This document shows, one piece after another, positions 24,226-32,434 of a DNA stretch of 35,765 bases. The position numbers and the translations under genes were made by a program. Positions within the stretch are counted from its first letter, which is position 1. Every line of letters begins with the position of its first letter. A model generated the notes under the pieces. That model worked only from the letters and a program-made list of their open reading frames with translations. It had not been told where the DNA came from and made no database searches. The DNA is from an uncultured Marinoscillum sp. Lineage in GTDB: Bacteria > Bacteroidota > Bacteroidia > Cytophagales > MED-G16. The DNA is taken from contig CABZXU010000016.1 of assembly GCA_902529805.1 (NCBI GenBank), positions 1 to 35,765 on the forward strand, in the 5' to 3' direction.

Positions 24226-24873
24226 TTGAATATAAAACCTTCAATTAAAGTTTTAATCTTTGATTTTGATGGAGTTATAGTTGATTCTAATCATATTAAA
24301 GATAAAGCTTTCAAAACAATTTTTAAAGAATATCCCGAACACTATCAAAATTTAATGAATTATCATTTTAAAAATGTGTCTAAATCTAGAGTATTTAAAT
24401 TTGATTATCTCTTAAAACTTATCAATAAAGAAAATGATTATAAACTAAAAAATGAACTAATGAAAAAGTTTTCTACAATTACTATTGACTTAATGAAATC
24501 AGTTCCTTTTGTAAATGGTTTTAAAAAACTAGTTGAAAAATTTAAAGATCTACCCTTATATTTAATTTCTGTTACACCAATTGAAGATCTTGTAATCATT
24601 CTAAATAATCTTTCGATATCAAATATTTTTAAAAAAACATATGGGTGTCCTCCATGGAATAAAATTAGTGCAATAAATGAAATTTTAATTTTTGAAAAAA
24701 TTAAACCAAACGAAGCTATTATGATTGGAGATTCGATAGGAGATCAAATCGCTTCAAAAAAAACCAAAATTAATTTTATAGGACGCTATAGTGGTCTACC
24801 CTTTGATAAACCCTCACCAAAAATTTTTAAAGATCTGAATTCTATATCTAAATATTTAACAAGAAAAATATGA
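24226..24873 (+). CDS. HAD superfamily phosphatase
   Basis: The protein is 215 residues from TTG 24226, chosen because it follows the aldolase stop directly. A GTG at 24181 would overlap the aldolase by 44 bases with an unlikely N-terminus. HAD motif I FDFDGVIVDSN has nucleophile Asp13 and Asp15, motif II is LYLISVTP and motif IV is AIMIGDSIGDQIAS. It has a Gph-like helical cap. It would dephosphorylate a sugar phosphate, possibly the product before activation, as KdsC does for Kdo. It overlaps the next gene by 4 bases (ATGA). Confidence 0.82.
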   Translation: MNIKPSIKVLIFDFDGVIVDSNHIKDKAFKTIFKEYPEHYQNLMNYHFKNVSKSRVFKFDYLLKLINKENDYKLKNELMKKFSTITIDLMKSVPFVNGFKKLVEKFKDLPLYLISVTPIEDLVIILNNLSISNIFKKTYGCPPWNKISAINEILIFEKIKPNEAIMIGDSIGDQIASKKTKINFIGRYSGLPFDKPSPKIFKDLNSISKYLTRKI

Positions 24874-25799
24874 AAAAATCTATATTTATTGGCTTATCTA
24901 CTTTTTGTGAAGATGATAATATGCCTACAGAATTATTAAAAAAATCAGGTTACAAATTTGATATTAATAATACTGGGAAAAGAATAACAAAGAAAGAAAT
25001 TTTAGAAAAAGCTTATAAACATAACGTGATAGTTGCAGGAGTTGAGACTTATGATTCTGAAATAATGTCATTATTGCCAAATTTAGAATGTATTTCAAGA
25101 TGTGGTGCAGGTATTGATTCTATAGATTTAGAATTTGCAAAAAAAAATAAAATATCAATTCTTAATACACCAACTGTTCCTGTTCAAGCTGTTTCTGAGT
25201 TAGCTTTAAATCTTTTTTTATCATTAAGTAGAAAGCTTTATCAACAGTCTAAATTAGTACATTTAAAAAAGTGGGAAAGAATTAAGGGTCACTTATTATC
25301 TGGAAGAACTATTGGTCTTATTGGGTTTGGAAAAATTGGAAAAAAAGTTTCTCAACTATCTAAAGCATTTGGAGCTAATATAGTTGTTTATGATCCTTTT
25401 ATAAAAAGTTCTTCATTTCATTCAGATATAAAATTTATTGATTTTGATGAATTATTATCTATTTCTGATATAGTTTCTATTCATGCTTCTAAGTCTTCTG
25501 AAAATCAAGTTTTTATTGGAAATCAAGAATTTAAAAAAATGAAAAATGGATCGATTATTGTTAATTTATCAAGAGGAGACATGATTGATGAAATTGCACT
25601 AATTAATGCAATTAAATCAGGAAAAATTTCAGGTGTTGGTTTAGATGTTTATCCTAATGAACCGTATTATGGTGATTTATGTAACTATGAAGAAGTAATA
25701 TTAACTCCACATTCAGCAACATTGACATATGAGACGAGATCTGAAATGGAATTACAATGTGTACAAAATGCAATTAATTTTCTTAATGAAAATAATTAA
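24870..25799 (+). CDS. D-2-hydroxyacid dehydrogenase (SerA/PdxB-like)
   Basis: This 309-residue protein has the NAD-binding loop GLIGFGKIGKKV (G152, G154, G157) and the catalytic triad R235 (NLSRGDMID), E264 (YPNEP) and H281 (LTPHSA). CGAGIDSID and SELALNLFLSLSR precede the NAD domain. It would oxidise a 2-hydroxy acid to a 2-keto acid or the reverse. In this module it may create or reduce the 2-keto group of a sugar acid. It overlaps the HAD gene by ATGA. Confidence 0.87.
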   Translation: MKKSIFIGLSTFCEDDNMPTELLKKSGYKFDINNTGKRITKKEILEKAYKHNVIVAGVETYDSEIMSLLPNLECISRCGAGIDSIDLEFAKKNKISILNTPTVPVQAVSELALNLFLSLSRKLYQQSKLVHLKKWERIKGHLLSGRTIGLIGFGKIGKKVSQLSKAFGANIVVYDPFIKSSSFHSDIKFIDFDELLSISDIVSIHASKSSENQVFIGNQEFKKMKNGSIIVNLSRGDMIDEIALINAIKSGKISGVGLDVYPNEPYYGDLCNYEEVILTPHSATLTYETRSEMELQCVQNAINFLNENN

Positions 25800-25872
25800 T
25801 ATAATAATGTAATTTGATAATTTAATTATATATTTATGTTATTGGTTAAATTACAGTATCAAGCTTAATTAA

Positions 25873-26481
25873 ATGAAATCAAATCATTTCTTTTCTCAAA
25901 AATATTTAAATGAATCTAAACAAATAATTGATAAATTAGATTGTGAGTCTATAGAAAAAATGACAACACTTTTGGTTGAGTTAAGAAAAAGAAAAGGTAG
26001 ACTTTTTCTTGTTGGTGTTGGTGGAGGCGCTGGACATGCTGGTCATGCTGTTAATGATTTTAGAAAAATTGCAGAAATAGAATCTTATTCCCCTAGTGAT
26101 AATATTAGTGAATTAACTGCAAGAACAAATGATGAAGGATGGAATACAACATATATTGAATGGCTAAAGATTAGTCGTTTAAATAAAAATGATATGCTAT
26201 TTGTTTTTTCAGTAGGAGGAGGAGATTTAAATAAAAATATAAGCGCAAATGTTGTTAAAGCTGTAAAGTATGCTAATGATGTTGGATCTGATATTATTGG
26301 AGTTGTAGGTAGAGATGGAGGATACACTGCTTCTGTAGCTAATGCTTGTGTAATTGTTCCTACTGTAAATTCAGACATGATAACACCTCATACCGAATCT
26401 TTTCAAGCATTAGTTTGGCACTTAATTGTTTCGGATCCTCGTATTCAAAAGATATCTAATAAATGGGAATCAAGTGTTTAA
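25873..26481 (+). CDS. SIS-domain sugar isomerase (GmhA-like)
   Basis: This 202-residue protein has the phosphosugar-binding loop FLVGVGGGAGHAGHAVNDF (residues 46-63) in place of the usual GNGGSAADAQH. FVFSVGGGDLNKN, IIGVVGRDGG and VPTVNSDMITPHTESFQALV with a following WH pair match the GmhA-type C-terminal helix. GmhA isomerises sedoheptulose 7-phosphate to D-glycero-D-manno-heptose 7-phosphate. Next to a transaldolase, a heptulose- or related ketose-phosphate substrate is attractive, but specificity is inferred. Confidence 0.8.
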   Translation: MKSNHFFSQKYLNESKQIIDKLDCESIEKMTTLLVELRKRKGRLFLVGVGGGAGHAGHAVNDFRKIAEIESYSPSDNISELTARTNDEGWNTTYIEWLKISRLNKNDMLFVFSVGGGDLNKNISANVVKAVKYANDVGSDIIGVVGRDGGYTASVANACVIVPTVNSDMITPHTESFQALVWHLIVSDPRIQKISNKWESSV

Positions 26482-26502
26482 TAATGTACTATATTTTATT
26501 AT

Positions 26503-27225
26503 ATGAAAAATAAATCTATTTCTGATCTTAATGTTAAAATTTTTGCAGATGGTGCTGATATTTCTGGTATGATGGAAATGTATTCTAAACCTTATATTAT
26601 GGGATTAACGACTAATCCAACTTTAATGAAGATGGCAGGTATATCAGATTATAAATCATTTGCTTTGGACGTTTTAAGTAAAATAACTGATAAACCAATA
26701 TCCTTTGAAGTTTTTTCTGATGATTTTTATGAAATGGAGGATCAAGCATTAGAAATTTCTAGTTTGGGTTCTAATGTATATGTTAAACTACCTGTAACAA
26801 ATACTAAGTCTGAACCAATTTATAATCTTATTGATAAGCTTTCTAATCAAAATGTTAAGATGAATATAACAGCAATCATGACTATAGATCAGGTAAAAAA
26901 TGTTGTCGAAAAATTAAACCCATCAATACCGAGTTATATATCTGTTTTTGCTGGTAGAATTGCAGATACAGGATTAGATCCAATTCCACTAATGAAAGAA
27001 TCATTAGAAATTATGAAAATTAATTCTTCAGCTGAACTTATTTGGGCAAGTCCAAGGGAATTACTTAATATATTTCAAGCTGATGAAATAGGGTGTCATG
27101 TAATTACAGTAACAAATAATATTTTAAATAAACTTTCTCTTGTTGGTAAAGACTTAAATGAATATTCTTTAGATACAGTTAAAATGTTCTATAATGATGC
27201 AAAATCAGCTGGATTTAGTATATAA
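26503..27225 (+). CDS. Transaldolase / fructose-6-phosphate aldolase-like protein
   Basis: This 240-residue TIM-barrel protein has IFADGAD (D16), the family signature GLTTNPTLM (residues 34-42), FEVFSD, and the Schiff-base lysine K95 in VYVKLPVTNT. These are followed by MNITAIMT and ISVFAGRIADTG, which are usual for the FSA/TalC type. It may produce or consume a ketose phosphate (for example sedoheptulose 7-phosphate). It is the last gene of the nine-gene module, 21 bases after the SIS gene. Confidence 0.87.
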   Translation: MKNKSISDLNVKIFADGADISGMMEMYSKPYIMGLTTNPTLMKMAGISDYKSFALDVLSKITDKPISFEVFSDDFYEMEDQALEISSLGSNVYVKLPVTNTKSEPIYNLIDKLSNQNVKMNITAIMTIDQVKNVVEKLNPSIPSYISVFAGRIADTGLDPIPLMKESLEIMKINSSAELIWASPRELLNIFQADEIGCHVITVTNNILNKLSLVGKDLNEYSLDTVKMFYNDAKSAGFSI

Positions 27226-27251
27226 TTCTATAGATATAAATATTTAATACA

Positions 27252-27284
27252 ATGAATTCTTCTTGTCCAATATGTAAGTTTTAG
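27252..27284 (+). pseudogene. 10-codon relic of a zinc-ribbon methyltransferase start
   Basis: ATG 27252 opens MNSSCPICKF then TAG. The CPxC start is like that of the methyltransferase at 18964 (MKEKCPVCKS). The rest of the 112-base gap is not codogenic. It is probably the stump of a gene lost in recombination; a chance match is possible because it is so short. Confidence 0.3.
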
Positions 27285-27337
27285 ACGGGGCTCCTTGTAC
27301 TGTTATTTCATTTTAAAACAAATATTCCATTTATAAA

Positions 27338-28870
27338 ATGATTACTGAAAAGCAATATACTGAACTTTGTGAAGTATCTAATGAGATACTTAATCGTCCT
27401 GATTCTAAAATAGAAAGAGTTGCAATTCCTTGGCTTCATGTAATTAGAGAACACCCAATCTTCCTTGCTAAATATGAGACTCTTTTTGATCAAAATAATT
27501 TCCTTGGCCTTTTTTTAAAAAACATTAAAGAAAGTTTTTCTAATAGATTACTTTGGTGGAGGCAAATTTTTCGAGCAATCAGAAGTGACGGAAAATCTTG
27601 GTTTGGAGAAGATGACTTATCAGGAGAAATTGATTATTTATTTATCTCGCATTTGCTCAACCCAAATCAGTATAGTAAAACAGAAGACTTTTATTATGGT
27701 AATATGCCAAATGATTTAATTAATAAAAATAAATCAGTTGTAGTAGCTTCAATAAGTCATTTTAGTAATCATAAAGGGTTTTTCAATGAAAACTTTGTAA
27801 AAAGTAATGTTCCTCGATTATTTTTTTCAGATTCGCTAGGTTTTAAAAGAGAAATTGCAATTAGAAAACGACTAAAAAAGGAATCTGTTAAATTAAGAAT
27901 TATTGCTAAGGATGAAAGAAAAACGTTAAAAAAACGAATATTTCAGGAAGCCTCTAAACAAGTTCTAGCACAAGATGCACAAGCGACTCTTAGGTTGGAG
28001 CATCAAATAAATGCTTTAGTCTCTAGATTAATGCCTAAGGTAATTATAGTACCATATGAAGGGCATGCATTTGAACGTATTGTTTTTGCTAGTGCTCGTT
28101 CTGTATCTTCCAATATTAAATGTGTTTCATATCAACATACAGGTGTTTTTCGTCTTTCTAATGCAATTCGACAAACATTATCTAAGCAATACAATCCGGA
28201 CTTAATTCTTACCTCTGGATCAGAAAGCAAATTTGAGTTAGAAAAAGCACTATCATTAAAAAAAACCCCCGTCTCCATACTTGGCTCAACTCGTGGTATA
28301 ATTGATTCTAAAGGGATTTCTAAAACAAGATTATTAAAAAAAAGAAATGCATGCTTAGTTATACCAGAAGGTATTAATTCTGAGTGTATTAGACTTTTTG
28401 AATTTTCCTTGATGTGTGCGAATCAAAGACCTGATATATTATTTGTTTGGAGGTTGCATCCAATTATTACATTCGAAAAATTAAAAAAGATAAATAAAAA
28501 CTTTAAATCTCTTCCACAAAATATTATTTTATCTTCAGACTCAATTGAACAAGATATAAATCGATGTAATTGGGTTTTATATAGAGGCACAACAGCTGTA
28601 TATAAAGCAATCTCTGGAGGCTTAAGGCCTTTTTATTTGTCAATCCCCGAAGAAATTTCAATAGATCCATTATATAAATTAAAAACTTGGAGAATTAATG
28701 TTAATAGACCAATTGATCTATTTTTTTATATAAATAAAGATTTAAATAGTAATTTTGAATATCATGTAGATAATTTTGAAATGGCCCAAGCCGTTTGTGA
28801 AAAAAAATTTTCTTGCATTAATATTAAAGTATTGACGAACCTAGTTATAAAGAGACCTTTTAACCAATAA
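27338..28870 (+). CDS. GT-B-like surface polysaccharide protein, apparently cut by an in-frame TAA
   Basis: This is a 510-residue protein to the first stop. No family is recognised with certainty. The C-terminal half has GT-B features: VIIVPYEGHAFERIVF, CVSYQHTGVF, DLILTSGSESK, ACLVIPEGINSE, WRLHP (H374-P375) and YRGTTAVYKAI (R416, T418, T419). An HP pair and a later Ser/Thr pair are also found in several CMP-sugar-using bacterial GT-B transferases. After TAA (28868-28870) the same frame stays open for 44 more coding-like codons to TAA at 29003, so the protein may once have been 554 residues. A conserved-function call is not possible. Confidence 0.55.
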   Translation: MITEKQYTELCEVSNEILNRPDSKIERVAIPWLHVIREHPIFLAKYETLFDQNNFLGLFLKNIKESFSNRLLWWRQIFRAIRSDGKSWFGEDDLSGEIDYLFISHLLNPNQYSKTEDFYYGNMPNDLINKNKSVVVASISHFSNHKGFFNENFVKSNVPRLFFSDSLGFKREIAIRKRLKKESVKLRIIAKDERKTLKKRIFQEASKQVLAQDAQATLRLEHQINALVSRLMPKVIIVPYEGHAFERIVFASARSVSSNIKCVSYQHTGVFRLSNAIRQTLSKQYNPDLILTSGSESKFELEKALSLKKTPVSILGSTRGIIDSKGISKTRLLKKRNACLVIPEGINSECIRLFEFSLMCANQRPDILFVWRLHPIITFEKLKKINKNFKSLPQNIILSSDSIEQDINRCNWVLYRGTTAVYKAISGGLRPFYLSIPEEISIDPLYKLKTWRINVNRPIDLFFYINKDLNSNFEYHVDNFEMAQAVCEKKFSCINIKVLTNLVIKRPFNQ

Positions 28871-29005
28871 AAACAAATAGATTTTGATATATCTAAAAAT
28901 TATATTGATCATATTAAAAATCAGACTTTCTCACATAAAATAGCATCTGAAATGTTTTCAAAATTTAATTACAAGGTTCTTGTTGATATAATTGATAATA
29001 AATAA
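28871..29005 (+). pseudogene. Continuation of the GT-B-like frame after an in-frame stop
   Basis: In the same frame as the gene ending at 28870 there are 44 further codons (beginning KQIDFDISKN, ending VLVDIIDNK) to TAA 29003-29005. They read like a helical C-terminal end. The next gene's ATG at 29007 lies one base after this second stop, which is the spacing seen elsewhere in the locus. This favours a recent nonsense mutation or sequencing error. It may still be a functional C-terminal truncation. Confidence 0.55.
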
Positions 29006-29006
29006 T

Positions 29007-30266
29007 ATGACTTCTTTAAATTCTAAAAAAATAAAATATCCACTTGTTAATTTCTGTATGATGTTATTTCTTCCATCTACCTTAATTTCAATGGTTTTTA
29101 TAGACCAACAAAATAGTTTGCTTATTTCTATAGGTCAAGTATTTGGATGGATAAGCTATCTTGTAGCTGGTATTTTTATTTATAATCTTTTTAATAAAAA
29201 ACTTATAATATTAACCATATTTTCTTGTGTTTTATTATCGAAGTTTTTTTCCTTAATTTTTGATAATAATGGTCTTGATACATTATATATAATATTTCAA
29301 GCTATTTTTTATTCTATAGGAGGTTCAATAATAATATTTCAAAAACCCGATTTAATATACAGACAGGTAATGATTATTTCATTATTAAATCTTATAGTTG
29401 TTCTTTTTCAAATTACTGGGGTAGGAGGTTCTTTTTTCCAAATTTTAACAACTCATGGTGATGATAATTTTGTTACTCCAGTAAATACCTTATTTGCTAA
29501 CCAAAGTAATTTTCAATATTTACTAATTCAAGGAAGACCAGCAGGTCTATTAGATGCTAATGTTATTTTATCTTTATTTGTTTTATTTAGTATAGTAGTT
29601 CATTTTTCTAGATTTAAGAAAACATATTATTGGGGAACATCTGTTATAATAGCGTTATTGGTACTATCAATGGCTAAAATTACCTTTTTAGGGTTTTTAT
29701 TAACAGGACTTGTTATTTTTATTTTAGGAAATAAGATTCAAAAGAAAAGATATGTAAAGGGCTTATTAAATCTTGTTTTATTTTTATTTTTATATATAAT
29801 AGTATTTCCTGGACTTGCAAATGTAAATCTATCATTTTACACATTTAGTTATAGTTTCTTTATTAGATTAAATGAAATTTTATCTGTTTTATTACCAAAT
29901 TTAATTACATCATATGCGTACGATGAAGCAATTATAGAAGGAACCAAACTTTTTACTTGGTCTGAAGATGATAATGAATATGTATCTGGGATATCTAAAT
30001 TAATTGCTAACGTATATGATAATTTGTATTTATGGATTTTGATTTTTTCTACATTCGTTTTTTTATATTCATACTCTCTAAGAAATCATATCAAAGATTA
30101 TCCTGAAATTAAATTTAAAATTATTTTTACTTTACTTGTTATTGGAATATTTCCATTTACGAATTCAATTTGGACCAGACCTATTTTTTGGTTAATGATT
30201 GGATTTATTTTTTTTCCTATATTTAGTTATTTGAAACCAAAATCATTTAATATTTCTTCAAAATAA
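29007..30266 (+). CDS. wzy: Wzy-like O-antigen polymerase, integral membrane protein
   Basis: This 419-residue protein starts at ATG 29007; an in-frame TTG at 28992 is possible but overlaps the preceding frame. It has about ten to eleven membrane segments with a large central loop containing QGRPAGLLDANVILSLF, as expected for polymerases that carry an Arg-containing periplasmic loop. The C-terminal half has a loop (ITSYAYDEAIIEGTKLF) and further segments. Sequence conservation in Wzy is very low, so the call rests on topology, length and position among glycosyltransferases in a locus that also has Wzx. WaaL-type ligase is the main alternative. Confidence 0.65.
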   Translation: MTSLNSKKIKYPLVNFCMMLFLPSTLISMVFIDQQNSLLISIGQVFGWISYLVAGIFIYNLFNKKLIILTIFSCVLLSKFFSLIFDNNGLDTLYIIFQAIFYSIGGSIIIFQKPDLIYRQVMIISLLNLIVVLFQITGVGGSFFQILTTHGDDNFVTPVNTLFANQSNFQYLLIQGRPAGLLDANVILSLFVLFSIVVHFSRFKKTYYWGTSVIIALLVLSMAKITFLGFLLTGLVIFILGNKIQKKRYVKGLLNLVLFLFLYIIVFPGLANVNLSFYTFSYSFFIRLNEILSVLLPNLITSYAYDEAIIEGTKLFTWSEDDNEYVSGISKLIANVYDNLYLWILIFSTFVFLYSYSLRNHIKDYPEIKFKIIFTLLVIGIFPFTNSIWTRPIFWLMIGFIFFPIFSYLKPKSFNISSK

Positions 30267-30285
30267 ATATTTATTATATAATTCA

Positions 30286-31254
30286 ATGAAAAATATAAAA
30301 GTAAAATATTTAGAATCAGATATTGCTATAGTTATACCAACAAAGGATAGGCCAAAAAAAATATATAATTTATTAGAAAGTATTTCCAAACAAAATTTTT
30401 TATGTGGAAGAATAATTATAGTTGATGGAGGAAAATGTATAAAAAAAATAATTGATAAATTTAAAAATACACTAAATATTGAATATTATATAACAAAAAA
30501 ACCTGGTCAAATTCGACAAAGAAATTTTGGGCTTTCTAAGTTAGATGTTAATACTAAATTAGTTGCACTCTTTGATGATGATATAGTTTTAACACGTTTT
30601 GCACTTAAAAATATGTTAAGTTTTTGGAATAACACTGACTCTAATACTGCAGCGGTATCTTTTAATATAATCAATGAAAAACCAGAAAAACATACATTTA
30701 TTAAAGGATTAATGGGTTTAACTGGCCCTTATCAGGGTAAAATACTTTCCTCAGGGAGAAATACATCAATATTATCTATAAAAAAAGATATTAGGTCTCA
30801 ATGGGTAAGTGGGGGAGCTACTGTTTGGAAGTTAAATATTTTAAAAAATAATTATTATCCAGAGAAAAATGTAAGATGGGCTATTTTAGAAGATGTTATA
30901 TATAGTTACCCAATTGGAAAAATTTATCCACTTTATGTTTCAGTAAACTCTAAAGTAAAACATGAGCATGAATATGACCTTGAAATTAATAGGAAATATG
31001 AATATTATGGAAAAAGTGAAACCTTGTGGAGGTTTTATTTTGTTAATAAACATAAAGAACTTTCAAAATACAAATACTTTTGGACTCAATTTTCAACGAT
31101 TTTTGCTAGAGTTATTTTAGGAATTGTTTTTTTTAAAAAAAAACATTTAGATTTTGCAATGGGTCAAATTATAGGTCTAAAAAAAATTTTTATTGCTAAG
31201 ATTAAAAACAAAGACTTTAATTTGTTAATGAAGGATTCTAACTTTATAGATTAG
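30286..31254 (+). CDS. Family 2 glycosyltransferase
   Basis: This 322-residue protein has a GT-A fold start IAIVIPTKDRPKKIYNLLES, IIIVDGG, GQIRQRNFGLS and a DxD-type motif at D97-D98-D99 (ALFDDDIVL). The acceptor-side segment is QWVSGGATVWK, followed by LEDVIYSYPIG. The C-terminal hydrophobic patch (FARVILGIVFF) suggests membrane association. It would add one sugar of the repeat unit from a nucleotide-sugar donor. Donor and linkage are unknown. Confidence 0.87.
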   Translation: MKNIKVKYLESDIAIVIPTKDRPKKIYNLLESISKQNFLCGRIIIVDGGKCIKKIIDKFKNTLNIEYYITKKPGQIRQRNFGLSKLDVNTKLVALFDDDIVLTRFALKNMLSFWNNTDSNTAAVSFNIINEKPEKHTFIKGLMGLTGPYQGKILSSGRNTSILSIKKDIRSQWVSGGATVWKLNILKNNYYPEKNVRWAILEDVIYSYPIGKIYPLYVSVNSKVKHEHEYDLEINRKYEYYGKSETLWRFYFVNKHKELSKYKYFWTQFSTIFARVILGIVFFKKKHLDFAMGQIIGLKKIFIAKIKNKDFNLLMKDSNFID

Positions 31255-31274
31255 TTCTATTTTATATAAAAAAT

Positions 31275-32372
31275 TTGAAATATAATTCTAAAATACTTCT
31301 TGCTATTGGTTCATCTGAAATAGGTGGTGCTCAAAAAGTTTTTCATAATTTAGTTAAGGAATTGATAAATAAAAAAAAGAGTCTGATAGTAGTTTTACCT
31401 GAAGGTGATCTTTTTGAAAAATTAAAAAATTATGAAATAGAGATTCATAAAATAAATTTCAATTCAATATATTCCTTTTCAAAAATCATACAATTATTAA
31501 GAATAAATAATATTTATTTAATTAATACCTATTTAACTAAATGCAGTATTTTATTTTCAATTATCAATATTTTTTTTAGAAAACCAATATGTTGTTCTTT
31601 ACATAATTCAATTATTCATGAAAAACTTAATTTTGTTGAAAGAAAAGTTTATCCATTTTTTTATCATTTTTTATATAGAATATCAAATGGAATAATTGTT
31701 TCATCAAGTTATAATAAAAATCATTTTTTTGAAATTGCTAAAATTCCCAAAGACTTTATCAAAGTGATACATAATTCGGTTGATAAAATTGAAAATAGTT
31801 ATAATAAAGTTAACATTACTAATTCTAAAAGAAAATTAAGAATTGGATATATAGGTAGATTATCAAAGGAAAAGGGTGTAATATATCTTTTAAAATCTCT
31901 TAAGGTTTTAAAAAAGAAAATGGATTTTGATTGTTCTATTATAGGAGATGGTCCAATGCGTGAAAAACTTGAATTATTTTCAAAATTAAATTTATTGAAT
32001 GATAGAGTAAGGTTTCTTGGATTTAAATCAAATGTCTATAAGTTAATTAAGAATTTAGATGTAATAGTTGTGCCATCTTTAAATGAGGCATTTGGTATGA
32101 CAATTATTGAAGCATTTTCTCAACATAAGATTGTAATTGCATCTAATATTGATGCTATTCCAGAACTTATTATTCATAAAAAAACTGGTTTATTGTTTCC
32201 TGTAAAAGATTATTTAAAATTAAATGATTTATTTATGTATGTTTATAATAACAAGAAAGATGTAATTAAAATTCAGAATAATGCTTATAAATTTTATATT
32301 AATAATTTTATTCACGCAGTCTTTATAGATAAAACATTAAAATATTTTAATAATTTAACTAATAATTATTAG
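31275..32372 (+). CDS. Family 4 glycosyltransferase
   Basis: This 365-residue GT-B protein starts at TTG 31275, chosen since no ATG is nearby and the family-typical start KILLAIGSSEIGGAQKVFHN follows directly. The C-terminal donor domain has RKLRIGYIGRLSKEKGV, CSIIGDGPMREKLE, and the E271-x7-E279 motif in EAFGMTIIEAFSQHK. It would add a sugar by a retaining mechanism. It is 21 bases after the GT2 gene and ends 62 bases before the radical SAM gene. Confidence 0.87.
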   Translation: MKYNSKILLAIGSSEIGGAQKVFHNLVKELINKKKSLIVVLPEGDLFEKLKNYEIEIHKINFNSIYSFSKIIQLLRINNIYLINTYLTKCSILFSIINIFFRKPICCSLHNSIIHEKLNFVERKVYPFFYHFLYRISNGIIVSSSYNKNHFFEIAKIPKDFIKVIHNSVDKIENSYNKVNITNSKRKLRIGYIGRLSKEKGVIYLLKSLKVLKKKMDFDCSIIGDGPMREKLELFSKLNLLNDRVRFLGFKSNVYKLIKNLDVIVVPSLNEAFGMTIIEAFSQHKIVIASNIDAIPELIIHKKTGLLFPVKDYLKLNDLFMYVYNNKKDVIKIQNNAYKFYINNFIHAVFIDKTLKYFNNLTNNY

Positions 32373-32434
32373 AATTCTAAAACTAAATTATATCTCATTT
32401 ATGTTATATATTTGCTATTTTATTTGAATAGTAT

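Noticed and set aside
28868-28870. TAA recoded as a sense codon
   Set aside because: TAA serves as the normal stop for many neighbouring genes; a mutation or read error is simpler.
30250-32390. Short AT palindromes such as AATAAATATTTATT after the Wzy-like gene and CTAATAATTATTAG after the GT4 gene
   Set aside because: They have no loop, are nearly pure A/T, and are expected by chance in such AT-rich sequence.
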